Shown: positions 1-11,146 of the stretch, piece after piece
Numbering within the stretch: position 1 is the stretch's first letter
Layout: the number at the start of each line of letters is the position of its first letter
From: Cymodocea nodosa
Lineage: Eukaryota > Streptophyta > Magnoliopsida > Alismatales > Cymodoceaceae
Direction: 5' to 3'
NCBI GenBank assembly: GCA_036874045.1
Contig: CM072342.1
Location: forward strand, 20,240,001-20,304,000
Length of the DNA: 64,000 nucleotides
Program-made: the position numbers and the translations under genes
Notes under the pieces: generated by a model
Told to the model about the DNA's origin: nothing
The model's input: the letters and a program-made list of their open reading frames with translations, nothing else
Databases searched by the model: none

Positions 1-82
1 CTGTGATACAGAATAAACGAACTTTTTTGTGGGGATTTACGTTATCATGTACAAACCCAAACCCTGTTTCCATTATTTTCAG

Positions 83-286
83 GTTGACGTGGAAAGAACG
101 AGAGCGAATGCCCACGATAGGCTCATGAGCAAGCTTGCTGCCTTAAGGCAAAGGGCAGAGGAGAAGCTTGCGGTGGCAGAAGCCAAAAGAAATAGGGAAG
201 CCACGAGAGCATCAGAGCAAGCAGATTTCATTCGGAGAACCGGACAGGTTCCGTCTTCCTTTTTGTGTTGGTGCTGCTGTTCTTGA
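83..286 (+). CDS. remorin family protein, C-terminal exon (partial)
   Basis: This is the last exon of a remorin, a plant plasma-membrane nanodomain scaffold protein. An AG acceptor at 81-82 is followed in phase 0 by VDVERTRANAHDRLM and then a Lys/Arg/Glu/Ala-rich coiled coil (RQRAEEKLAVAEAKRNREAT). This matches the Remorin_C domain, which forms a coiled coil. The protein ends FLCWCCCS; a cysteine-rich tail is typical of remorins, where it anchors the protein to the membrane by S-acylation. The start and all upstream exons lie outside the window. The in-frame ATG at 29 is in intron sequence and is not a start. Confidence 0.85.
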   Translation, partial: VDVERTRANAHDRLMSKLAALRQRAEEKLAVAEAKRNREATRASEQADFIRRTGQVPSSFLCWCCCS

Positions 287-354
287 ACCGAGATCATCAT
301 GTTCATGCCCTTTGGTTCTCATCTCATTCTGTCGTGAGACGGGTAAAGCAAAAC

Positions 355-388
<34 letters not shown>

Positions 389-1238
389 GCACACACACAC
401 TCTCTTTCTCTCTTTAAAAAAAGAAAAAAAGAAAAGAAAAAAAAAACTTGGAGCTGTGCACTGTACCTCCTTTGTTGTATCTAGACCCTGTAATATTTGT
501 TCAAGTCCTTGATTCTCTGTATTTGCCACCGTCATTCTTAACCATGATGCTGTCAAGCTTTGTATTCATGGCACTTCCATGGTTCAGCGAACAAACCACT
601 TGGAATGGAGATCTGTGTGCTCAATGCCCTTGACAGGCCCGGATGATCAACCGACGCCTTCATGCTCCTTTGGTTACATGCCCTTGATCTAATTACGTCT
701 TTAGTTCCGTTCTAACACACGATATTGTCCGACGCCGGATTACTTGAGAGCCTCGTATTGTATTAGCAGCGGACGATGATTACCCCACCTACGTCTCATC
801 GTTAGCATGCGATTACTCCCAGTTCAGAGTTTGGTAATTGTAACGTTTTTTCATCTTAACAACTCATTACTCACAATAAAATGAATGTACGAATTCGTTG
901 TACGTACCATTCGGCTGTCTGATATTATGAGCAGGAGGAAGCATATGTATGATCATCGGGTGATCCCCGTAAATAAACCCAATAGAAGGGGGCTTCTTCG
1001 GAAATACGGAAATTAGTAGCCCTAGTCACACGAGCGCCCCTCCTGGAGATAAAATTATTTAAACCCCGTCCCACCACCACCTCCTCCCTTTCTCTCCTTC
1101 TGCCATCCCCGTTATCTGCCTTCCTCTCCCCTGTTCCAGCCGGACTAGATCGGTGTCCCAGTCGATCATTCCGTGTTTTTCCCTAATTCGACCAGACTGC
1201 TCCATCCCGATTCTTCATCTCCGTCAGATCCGGGGGCA
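287..1238. other. remorin 3' flank and promoter/5' UTR of CCCH gene
   Basis: No coding sequence is seen. The first part is the remorin 3' UTR with microsatellites. An AT-rich TATA-like stretch lies at about 1049-1062, followed by a CT-rich leader to about 1150 that reads like the 5' UTR of the downstream zinc-finger gene. Confidence 0.5.
359..400. repeat. TC microsatellite followed by AC microsatellite
   Basis: Uninterrupted TC dinucleotides run from about 359 to 386, followed by an AC tract to about 400. It lies just behind the remorin stop codon, so probably in the 3' UTR. A purine-rich A/G stretch follows to about 450. Confidence 0.9.
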
Positions 1239-4200
1239 ATGGAAGCCGGGGGGCAGGATGGCACCGCGCCGGAGGTGTCTTCCACGACCGCGGAGGAGGA
1301 GGCCTTGAAGAGGAACACCGACTGCGTCTACTTCCTCGCTTCCCCCCTCACGTGCAAGAAAGTGAGTGCTTTCTAGGTTTTGTCTTTGACTTGAATTCCG
1401 TCTACAGCCCCCTTTCTTCTTTACCGTCTTCGACATGGATTCTGGTCCCTTCACATTGTTTCTTCTTGGCATGCTTGGGTTGTTTTCTGTTGGCATGCTT
1501 GGATTGGATTGTTGATTAAGATCAGGACGGTGGTTTTATTGGTGGTTCCTTTTGGGAATTTTCTGTGCGCTAAGGACGATTTTAGGGTAGACTGATTTGC
1601 AGGTTTGCTGTATCTGTGCTTCTGATTTTGATCTGAGAGGCAGTTACACATTCAATTGTAGTTCTTCTAATTGATCGAGTAGCACAGTGACAACCGGCGA
1701 TTTCATGACCAGTAGAATAATTAGTTGCTGGTCTTTCTAGGTTACTCATCGTATGATGGCAATGGATGAAGTTTGATGTGAGTTGCGACTTTCAGGTTAT
1801 GGAGAGAAGCACATAGGCATATCATACGCAACTTGTTCATCAGCCGTTATAAATTACATTCATAAGTGAAAATAAATAAAATGTCATATATGGTTCAAGG
1901 CCTAAGGTGTTGATTTCAATATGTGCGTTGGATACTCAACTCAAGAAGCAACATAATATTCTACAGATTACAGCCACATGAAAACTTTAGTTGCTAGAGT
2001 TTTGGACAAAAGCTTCTTCCTTATTTCCATAGTTTATTCTGCCACCTTTTTCTATTCATCAGTAGTTTTTCGAAAACTAATTGTAAAATTGTCCATTCTC
2101 TCTCTACAGTTGAGAACAATGTAAACCTTAAGTATATTGACATCCAAAGTATGTACAGTTAGTTTGTTTCATAATCAATGAAAGAAGATTGAAACCAGGA
2201 TTGGTAGTAGGTTTGTACATGTTAAAAGACTTATTTCTTATTTATCAAGATTCAACTATTTTTCTCCTTCAACCCCTCAAAGGTTTGGAGTTCATGATTT
2301 CCTTGGGTAATTTTTTATCTACTCTTTTTATGGTTTTTGATAGGCGCATCTTGCTTATGTTGTCAATTGTAAATGATTAAAATTTCTGCAAGGAATGTTG
2401 ATCTATGATTAAGATTTTTTGAGAATTAAGGTTGTATCTCTCTTTTTTTTCCTTCTTAACAATACAGGGTGCTGGATGTGAATATCGTCACAGTGAAGGG
2501 GCCAGGGTTAATCCCAGAGATTGCTGGTACTGGTTAAATGGCAACTGCTTGAATCGAAAGTGCTCATTCCGACACCCAGTGAGTTTTTATTTTGCTAGTA
2601 CTAGTGCTCAAGAGTTTTATTCTGCTAATGACTATTACTTATATAAATGCAAGGAGTAAGAGAGCATTGGTCTTACTTTTAATACATCCATTTTAAGTTC
2701 TTCACATTTTATCTTTGTCTTTTATATTCTTCATGAACATGAGCTTCATTTAGGGACCTTTTTCTAGTGTGGTAAAGCTAGCCATGCATTTAAAAATTGA
2801 AATTTAGAAAAAACCTTTGAGACAAAAAGGAAGGTAGAGTGGTAAGATGTGATTGGCAATAATATTAGTAATGCGACATGTGATTCAAAATAAAATTTGA
2901 AATTCTGAGACAATGGATTTGAAATTTAGAAAGTGGATAAATAAAGACTAAATAAGAAAAAAATGGATGGAATTCAATGAGCTACTGTGGTGATTGTATT
3001 TTGTAAAAAGGCTGCAATATTCTTTTATTTTACCTTTATCTAAACATACCATCATATGTCTATATGTTCCTACGCTACATGCATAAAAAAAAGATTTCTA
3101 GGTCTAGCAAATCCAGGAATTCAAAAATGCTGATTGATTGGGGTGGGTGTTTCTCTGTATCAAAATGCTTGCATTAATCTTTTTCTTCATGTTTCAGCCC
3201 CTGGATGGCCTGATAGGGACTTCTACTGCTCCAGGGATTCATTCACAAGCTACATCAGCAAGATTTCTTGCTTCTGATCTTCCTGCAGCTCGTTACCCAA
3301 ACAAACAAAATATCCCTTGTCACTACTTTCAGAAGGGTTCCTGTTTGAAGGGGGATCTGTGTTCTTTCATGCATGGACCAGAACTAAAGAAGGCAACTAC
3401 TGTTACTCCACAAGTGCCAAAGGTTTCTACTCATGATTCTGTATCTTCACCACCAACGAAGAAGGCTTCCCCAAGCCATGGTAAATCCACTCAGCAGAAA
3501 TTTCCTACAATGACATATGATTCTTTGGTTGATGTGGTGTCTTTCTCAGGAGAACCTCCCTCAAAGGCTCAAACATCACCTGCAAATGATTTGTTACTGA
3601 AAGACAGTATTCAGCTAGATACCTTATATTCCCATAAATCCCAAACAGGCAGTATCCCTGGCAGTAGTGGAATTGACCAGTATAGGCATCTAAATCATCA
3701 GTCTGAGGTAGCAGATCAAGGCTTTCAGGAAGATAGGGATGGCGATGAGTTCTTGCATGAGTCTTCTCCTGGCTTTGATGTTCTTGTTGACGGACACATT
3801 GAAGATCCCATGCACTACCACAATGAAGAATTGAGAGACACTTCTGTTCATGACATGGTTTTGAATCCTGCCAGTGATGTTGGGAATAGTTGTGCTTCTG
3901 ATGAAGATACATCAGTCAGGTATGGAAGGAGGCAATTCAATGAAATGGGTGAATATGTTCAGTACATGGGAGTCTGTGATGGCTATGGAAGAGCCCGTTG
4001 TGATTTTTCCCCTGAGAGACTTGTGGGTAGATCATCCATGTCTAATAGGAGGAGGAAGTCCCAGAGAGAAGAAACACCCACCGAGATTGATGCTTCAGAT
4101 CTGCGCCACCAGTTGCAGAAGAAAAGAAAGCTTAATGGTCCAAGATCATCTACTAGCCCTGATAGACGTGAGCCATATACAAGTTGTGATCAATATGCTG

Positions 4201-5186
4201 AAGAATACAGAAATCATGGTCGTAATTCTTGTGAACAGTTGTTTCCCGGGGTGGGCACAATAAGCAGGCGTCTACAAGGTAGGATTAAACTTCCAATGAG
4301 GTCAACAGAAAAGCTTGGTGATTTTCATTCTGGCCGAGAGATTGACAGGGGAAGTAAGGGTAGCCGATTGTCTGAGCATCATAAATTCAATAGCAAAATA
4401 CACTCAAGGCAGCATCATGAGGACTTCTCTTTGGAGGAAAGGAAACATGGAGTTTGGTCTATTCAAAGAGAAGAAGGCATCCTCGATTTTGCCAGTCCGA
4501 AAAGTCTTTCAGAACTGAAAGTTCTTAAATCTTCGAGAAATGCAGGACAGACATCTATGGACAATGGTGAAAATATTCTTTCCAGGGAGGAAAAGCACTT
4601 GAAGTTAGGAAGACCCCTTGGCTATGGAGAAGCTGAATCTTGTTCATTTGAAGGTCCAAAGTCATTGAGCATGATTCTGGAGAGGAAGTGGCAACTGCAG
4701 AATTGTAAGCAGCACGGCATTGAAAAGGAAAACATTCATGAAGTTGGTCAAGGAGAAAGAGTCAGTGCTGCAACTGCTAGTTCTGCCATGGATGCACATC
4801 TTGTGCAATCTTTGGATTCTGAGCAAGAGGGTAGAGACACCTACGAAAGCACAAAGGAAACTGAGAACAGAGTGGTGGAAACGAAAGAAAAAGGTCAGAT
4901 ACAAGCTGAGTCGGTAAGGCAGCGGCAGCAGAAGCGTGTTCAATCTTCAGCTGGAGAAGAAACATACGACATGGAAGATGACGAGGATCAGCAAGTAGAA
5001 GACCCAGAGTTTGAAAATTATGATGAAGGTGATGGAGAGTATGAGTACGAGGTGGAAGAGGGTGAAGGATTCAAAACAGAAGATTATGATAACACATCCC
5101 CGGTGAATGAAGAATATTTAGAAGATGAAGGCAAGGGGGAAGGTAGACAACACTTGGACGAGAAGTATGGTGTTTTGTTTTCCTAG
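1239..5186 (+). CDS. CCCH-type zinc finger protein with three fingers
   Basis: Three exons, 1239-1361, 2468-2578 and 3198-5186, give a 740-residue protein with phase-0 GT-AG junctions. The start at 1239 is chosen because MEAGGQDG begins the conserved N-terminus; the ATG at 1173 is upstream leader. Finger 1 spans the exon 1/2 junction (CVYFLASPLTCKK, then GCEYRH). Finger 2 is CWYWLNGNCLNRKCSFRHP, ending at the exon 2/3 junction, and finger 3 is CHYFQKGSCLKGDLCSFMHG near residue 115. The family (plant C3H17/32-like) binds nucleic acid, usually RNA, in the nucleus. The remaining 600 residues are low complexity: a Ser/Arg/Lys-rich middle with basic RRRK patches and a very acidic Glu/Asp tail near residues 640-730. 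The RNA target is unknown. Confidence 0.9.
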
Positions 5187-5654
5187 AAAAATGCAAGAAT
5201 GCGGGAAGAGCCCAACTTATATGGTGGAAAACAAAATACTGGATCAGTCGGGTTTGCGCAGAATTTTAATTGAATGCGGCTCTAAAACGGCAGCATGAAG
5301 AATTAATTCTTTGCCTTATGTCCTTTAAGAGGTTAATCGGAGCCTCGAATGGTTGTAACATTATTGTAGGATTTTCGTTTTCCAGGATTGTATTCTATAG
5401 GATTATTTATTATGGGTAGGTGATGCAGATTGTGGATTTTGCGGAAAGAAACATTACCTCTTATAAAGAACAATGATCATCATTTAAAACATACGAAGCA
5501 CATAAAATGGGTTTCCTTTCAGGATGTTCGGACTTTGGACCCTACTACATAAAATGGGTTTCTTTTCATACTAGGGAGCATCTGATCTAATATATATGGT
5601 GAAGTTCCAAAGAAACCAGTGAGATCACATCCATCCATCCATCCATCCATCCAT
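5187..5654. other. convergent intergenic region with CATC repeat
   Basis: This 3' region is shared by the convergent CCCH (+) and YCED (-) genes. A CATC tetranucleotide repeat lies at 5628-5654, next to the YCED stop codon. Nothing else is recognised. Confidence 0.6.
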
Positions 5655-6755
5655 CTATCCCTGTTGCATTTTCTTTTTCAAGTCTTTGAGAGGACCGCAT
5701 TCGGCGGCAGCTTGGTCTTTGTGCTCGTTGCAACTGCAACGCCTCTTATTTAGATTTGTGCCACATTTCAGGCACAGACCTTTGCAGCCCGGATCGCATA
5801 CGGCGTTGATTGTGATCTCCACATGCACCAGGTCTCGGATGTGTTTGGAGATGTCGACCTCATTCTCTTCGGCCGGAAAATAAAGACGGTCATCCAAGTC
5901 TATCCCACTCTCCTCCTCGTCTCCACTGGCCTTGAATCTGTCGTCACCGTATAACACACCCATGTCTATCTCTTCTGCTTCTTCCATGGGCTGTTTTTCT
6001 TCCATGAGAAGAAGTGTGAAATTAGAAAATACGCACTCGGTTGCCGGTTGACCGCACCTGCAAATTTCAAATTGGGGTCATTTTGCCACTCCACTTCTTA
6101 TCAACTAACATCTTACCATTCTCACTGTTCTCTCTTCTTCTTCTTCTTCTTTTTAAAATATATATATATATATATATATACGTAAAGGAATACAATACCT
6201 GTTGCACAGAAGTGTGATTACAGTCCGGACGATGCCATCGAGCCTGAGCTTCTTCTTCTTCTTCTTCCTGGTGACATCAATGGACACCAGAACGGGCGTT
6301 CCCCCGATGAGGGACGGGTCGATCGCCCCTCTCATGGGCATAAGCCGAATACCCATCTCTGCCGCCCTCGTCCTGGACAAGTCGGTGGAGATCTTCTCCA
6401 TCCCCAACCTCTCCAGCGTGGTGGAGTACTCCACATGGGTCACGGACGCGTCTCTCCGGTACACCACCGCTCCTTCCCACGGCGAGTCGAAGGCCATCGC
6501 TCCACTGCCCACTTCTTCTACCGCTGCTTCTTCTCCTTCCTCTCCGAAGTCGACATCTGTCTTCTCCATCACGGAAGGCGGCACCGCGTTTGGGGTGGGG
6601 AAGAGGCATAATATTGGTGGCGGCGGTCGCGTTCTGGGGAAGGAGAGGATTGGGATCTGGGCATGGATTGTACAAGTGGAGGTGGAGGGGAGAGGAAGAG
6701 AGTGGGAGGAAGAGGATGGACGAGAAGAGGCGAGGAGGGAGAAGAGAGGGGCCAT
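5655..6755 (-). CDS. YCED/DUF177 family, plastid large-subunit rRNA accumulation protein
   Basis: Two exons on the minus strand, 6755-6199 and 6057-5655, encode 319 residues. The split codon across the intron restores NRCGQPATECVFSNFTLLL, a conserved DUF177 core. The N-terminus (MAPLFSLLASSRPSSSSHSL) is Ser-rich and basic, like a chloroplast transit peptide. The C-terminal half holds the CxxxCxxLCxxCGxNLNxRxCxC cysteine cluster of the DUF177 family, probably metal binding. Family knowledge: the plant homologue is needed for accumulation of plastid 23S rRNA, and bacterial YceD genes sit beside rpmF. The intron carries a TA microsatellite at 6158-6180. A lysine run (KKKKKK, about residue 168) is encoded by a TTC-rich tract on the plus strand. 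Confidence 0.9.
6158..6180. repeat. TA microsatellite in YCED intron
   Basis: About eleven TA dinucleotides lie inside the single intron of the YCED-like gene, close to its donor site on the minus strand. Confidence 0.85.
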
Positions 6756-8069
6756 TCTGGCTGGGCTATCGGATGACGGGAAGAAGAGCAGCAGGATTGC
6801 GTGACGACGTAGAAATAAATCGAATAATAGTTGTGTATCAAAAGGTGAAAATGGGACGTTTATTATCGATTAGATTTTTTTTCCCTCTAGGTATTATGTG
6901 TAGAAAACTTCACCATTTATTTCAGAATTTACAAAATCGTCATATATCACGAACGTGGATGGTAAGTACATCATATATATGTGAACCTGAAAGTAAATGA
7001 CTCCATGTCGTAATTTTCACTTATTGATGGCATTTTCTTGCAAACCAAATGCTATGTATGTTTAATGCTTTTTTAAAAATAATAGTAATTACGTAGATGA
7101 TTAATCTGTAACATACTTTACTATAGATTAAAATTCAAACTTAATTCAAGTTACATTCGTTAATATTTTTACATTCAAAAAATGAAATCTTGAAATACGG
7201 TAGACATTGGTGAATGTATTATTAAATACTTTTAGAACAAGTATCAGTACTCGTTCAATTTAAATTTATCCAATAATTTATAATCATATAACGATAAGAT
7301 CCATACGATTACTCCTCTACCCTGCCGAGTGGTATTTCTAGGAGAAAAATTCCTCTACTTTATTTAACATGGTAGGCAATGTTTTCATTTGAAATCAGTC
7401 TCTTCTCCTCTGCTCTGGCTCCTGTAATGGTAATAGATAATGAGAGTGAAAAGCAAGCTGATTGCGAGCTTTGGTAATGGGAGGAAGATGGTTTGTTTAT
7501 TTATTAGAATATAACACTAAGATTTTGCAACTTAAAAGACAGCACGATGAGAATTAATCATGAATGCTAACTAGATAAAATGGCTGATTTACCAAAAGGG
7601 AAAAATTCACAAGTCCTCTCACACATGGTCGACTCAACCTGACGCGCTCTACTTTGTTTTTATTAGAGAAGCACCGTCATCTACACAGTGCAAATATCAT
7701 CAACATGTCTTAGTGCAAGTAGTTTAGAATATTCCAAGCTTATTTAATTCTTTCAGGTCACTCACCAGGCAACGTGTGATTTCATGTTAAACGGACATTT
7801 TGCTTGAATTCAAATTGACGGTCACATCCTTGGCTGGCTGGATCAGTACAATTACTTGAATTCATAACCCAACTTAAATTTACGCTGTTCTCTCTTCTGC
7901 GCCTTCCATTATTATGTTCCTAAAAGACACCAACCAAATAAACAAGTCATCTTACAACCCACTCACTTGGATGGAGGAAAGCAAGGGCGGCACAGGTGAT
8001 CCATTAACAAAACTGGTTGAGAGCAGCAGCAGCAACAACAACGGTACATGAATGCTTGCCAGAAACTTA
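6756..8069. other. AT-rich intergenic region without recognised gene
   Basis: The first part is the YCED promoter side. The rest is AT-rich with no open frame of convincing codon use and no recognisable domain. The far end is the presumptive 3' UTR of the bL20 gene. Confidence 0.5.
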
Positions 8070-9522
8070 CTACAGAACTGCTGCAAGGCCTTCCCTCTTT
8101 GGAACCTTGTTTCCAGGAAATGAAGTGCAAGAAACGTCTACAAGTGCCTTGAAACTGTAAGGCTCGTGCATGGACAGCTCCGACAGCACCTTTCTGTTGA
8201 GTTGAACGTTCTCCTTCATCAGCCCATGCATGAAGTTACCGTAGTTCACCTGTCGATCACAACACATTGAAAAAGCCTTGAACGCTACTAACCTTAAAGT
8301 CATACTTCGGGTGATCCCCCCATGTAGCAGCACACAAATAAGTGAATAAAGCTTTAAAAGAAACAATCCTTGCAACTATTTTCTTAATTTTGATAAGGTA
8401 TTGAATGAGACAATGATGAGAGAGGGAGCGCAATTATTTATTAAAAAATATAAGAACTTCATTGAATCACCACCAACGCATAGCAAATTTCCATATTCAT
8501 GGAACAACCACAACAATTGACAAGGCTTGGTTAACGATTAACAACACCCTTAGTGGTTATATCTTTTATATTCAGGTGTTATATTACACTAAATTCCACA
8601 TTATAATGTCATCTAGTATAAACACTTCTTTAAGTTTCTATGTGGAACATTGGACACGAAAGCCTGCACTTCCATGTCTTAAGCATGGTTATGATTTCCG
8701 GTTATTTTGAACAAACAGAGGACAGGGAGTATGCTGAACTATAGTTGACGTGGAAAGTTCTAAATTGGAAAATGTAGGAATAAGAGCTAAGCTAATATAT
8801 GATACATCTCTTCATTCATTATTAATTCATTTTGAGATGAAATATTTCATATGATATTAGAATAGGTTCACGCACATTCACTCATAAGATATTTATAAAT
8901 TTAAAATAAACCACAAGTGAGGATAAGTATGAAAAGTCCCACATTAGAAAATGTAGGGACAAAACCAAGTACTAATATATGATGAATCCCTTTATTCATT
9001 ACCAATTAATTTTAAAATGAAATATTAAACATTTGATAATCAAAGACATGCAGTTCATGTTATTTTATATAATAAGGCAAATACTTTCAGATTATATAGG
9101 CAAGACTGGATTATGTTGGAGGTAGTAAGTACACAACATTTACTTCCCTCATAGCTGTATTTTCTTTTGAAAAAAGATAAAGCATTAACATCACGAAATT
9201 CAGGGAGGAAAAAAAAAGCAACATCACCAGAATTTACAACCAAAGGTGCTGAAAAACCCAAACGCTTCATCAATCAAATCAACTATGCAAGTGGAAAAAT
9301 GTAAAGAGCTTTACAGGGAGAAGGGATGTGATTTACCCCATGGAGGCGAGTGCCAGCGCTGATGCGTTGGATCCAAAGGGATCTCATATCCCGCTTCTTG
9401 TTACGACGATCCCGGTAGGAGTACTGGAGCGCCTTCTCCACCCTTTCCCTGGCGATCCTTATGCAGTTCTTTGCCCTCCCCCTGAACCCCTTAGCAAGCT
9501 TGAATATCTTGTCCTTGTTCAT
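8070..9522 (-). CDS. organellar 50S ribosomal protein bL20
   Basis: Two exons, 9522-9337 and 8249-8070, join in phase 0 to give 121 residues, the usual bL20 length. The protein begins [20 protein letters not shown] and continues with the basic helix [20 protein letters not shown], which threads into 23S rRNA. Exon 2 begins [10 protein letters not shown] and carries the globular part ([20 protein letters not shown]). bL20 is an early-binding large-subunit protein needed for ribosome assembly. This nuclear copy resembles the plant type thought to serve mitochondria; no long presequence is seen, so the import signal would have to be internal. The 1.1-kb intron contains a miniature LTR element (8744-9031). 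Confidence 0.92.
8744..9031 (+). mobile_element. miniature LTR retroelement (TRIM/SMART-like), copy 1
   Basis: Two diverged direct repeats of about 105 bp (about 8744-8849 and 8929-9031) share a pattern: a GGAAAATGTAGG/GAAAATGTAGGG block, an AATATATGAT block, a CTTTATTCATTA block and TTTTNAGATGAAATAT. Between them lies ATGATATTAGAATAGGTTCAC, a decayed form of a primer-binding site complementary to initiator tRNA-Met, followed by ACCACAAGTGAGGA. The whole element is about 288 bp with no coding capacity. A second copy at 56637-56905 has the same layout and a better-preserved primer site. It lies in the bL20 intron, in the orientation opposite to the gene. Confidence 0.6.
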
Positions 9523-10706
9523 TGCTAAAACGGATTCCTTAACAACAACAACAACAAAAAACAAGCCAAGAGTAAGTAATACGAATGAGCACAAACCACT
9601 AAAAGCACGCATCTGATCTCCTTGCCGTCTGATGCCACACAAGTCTTGCGTATCTCGACCACCACAACGGAAAAAGAATGAGCAACGGCAAGCAAAAAGG
9701 AAGGAAATGGGGAATCGACTGGCAATGACAACACAAACCAAGGAAAAACCCAAATTAACGGCACTGACAACCAAAGGAGCAGCAGATAACGGGCAGAACG
9801 ATCATGTTATCTCAACAGGAATATTCATAGAAGAAGAGTAAACACACATAAAAGAAGAATGAATGAATCATAAATCATCTCGCAAAAAAATCGTATTCGA
9901 AATCGAGCTTCGAGCAACAGTCAACAATACAAACATCAACATGATAGTTTAACCCAACGAAACCACGAAAACATCACGCAGATGAAGAGTTGAGACAATT
10001 AATTATCTCACTGTGTATTTGTATCAGCTATTGTGATCTGTCGCGTGGTGGTGATGGAAGACCAGCGACTGACGGATGGCTTGTAGTGGAGGAGGAGGTC
10101 CGGAGGAGAATGGAGCAGAGGTTGAAGACTTGGATCGGAGGGCGAGGAGGAGAGGACGGCGTAGATGACCGGCGGGCGACGACCGTCGGGATGTGATCTC
10201 TGGTGGAAGGGGTTGCGCGTGTTCGGGAGTGGGCGGCGCTCTTTCGGAACCGGGGAGAAAGAGAGAGAGAGAAGAGGAGAGGTGCCTCAGTCGTAAACGG
10301 GTCGGCGGGTCATTTTTCTTACGATCGGATCCAGATTAGAGTCCAGTCCGGTAAATGGACCGAACGGTAACGGATGCATAAATAATAACAAGAGTGGTCT
10401 GCGTTGCATGGTTCTAAAATTTTAAATTTTCGTCGTAAATAAAATTTGTAGGACTTAGAAATGAATAGTTACAGTTCGAGAACGAAGACAGCATATATTT
10501 TTTTAACAGTCTACAATGATTCGGCGAAGCAGACACAAATGACGGAGACGAACAGGAGTACAGAAGGACGAGTAAATAAATCAAATCAGCACAGACGACG
10601 ACACGCACATCAATCACTCAGAACAGAAGCCGCCTAACATGGCATGGCAGGCATTATTTATTGGTAGAAGAAGACAGGCACGGCCGCGGCGGCGTCAACG
10701 AGGCGG
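9523..10706. other. bL20 5' region and defensin 3' flank
   Basis: This contains the presumptive bL20 leader, with a CAA repeat on the plus strand at about 9540-9560, and a GC-rich, GA-rich segment at 10050-10270 that may be the bL20 promoter or a first non-coding exon. The section 10270-10706 is the 3' flank of the defensin. No additional gene is supported. Confidence 0.4.
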
Positions 10707-11146
10707 CTAACAGTACTTGGAACAGAAGCAGCGACGTCGGAAGCCACGGCAGTGCCCCGAGTGGAAGCCCTCCGTGTTGCAGACGGCGGCGCAGTTGCTG
10801 TGCCGTCCGCACACGCCCCTGTACCGGTGGCTCAGCGACATGCACGTCCTTGCCTCCACTCCCAACTCTCCTGCAAACCACACCACACGCGTTGATGGTT
10901 AGATCAATCGCTCGATCGATATCGTTGATTCCTTGAAAATCAAGAAGAAGGGTTCTTCGATTGCCTCGGCCGTAAATCCATGGCATGGACAACAATGATA
11001 ATTTACTTAACCATGAGGATGGTGATGAACTAATCAAGAAGAAGAAGAGGAAAGTGGTGAGTGCATGAAGATTTCAGACCAGTAGAGACGAGGAGGAGCA
11101 AGAAGAGCACGACGATGGCCGGGAACAAATGCTTCCTTCCTGCCAT
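10707..11146 (-). CDS. plant defensin (gamma-thionin) precursor
   Basis: Two exons, 11146-11080 and 10870-10707, give a 76-residue secreted precursor. Exon 1 encodes a clear signal peptide ([20 protein letters not shown]). The intron splits the codon just after it, the standard position in plant defensin genes. The mature part begins near EARTC and has eight cysteines spaced C-x10-C-x5-C-x3-C-x9-C-x6-C-x-C-x3-C, ending KYC. This fits the cysteine-stabilised alpha-beta fold with four disulfides. The GxC and CxC elements of the fold are present, and the body is rich in Arg and His. Members are apoplastic antifungal peptides or, less often, signalling or enzyme-inhibitor peptides; the specific activity cannot be read from sequence. 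Confidence 0.93.

Noticed and set aside
6202..6804. Plus-strand frame of 200 residues
   Set aside because: Exact antisense of the YCED-like exon 1. Its composition only mirrors the real gene.
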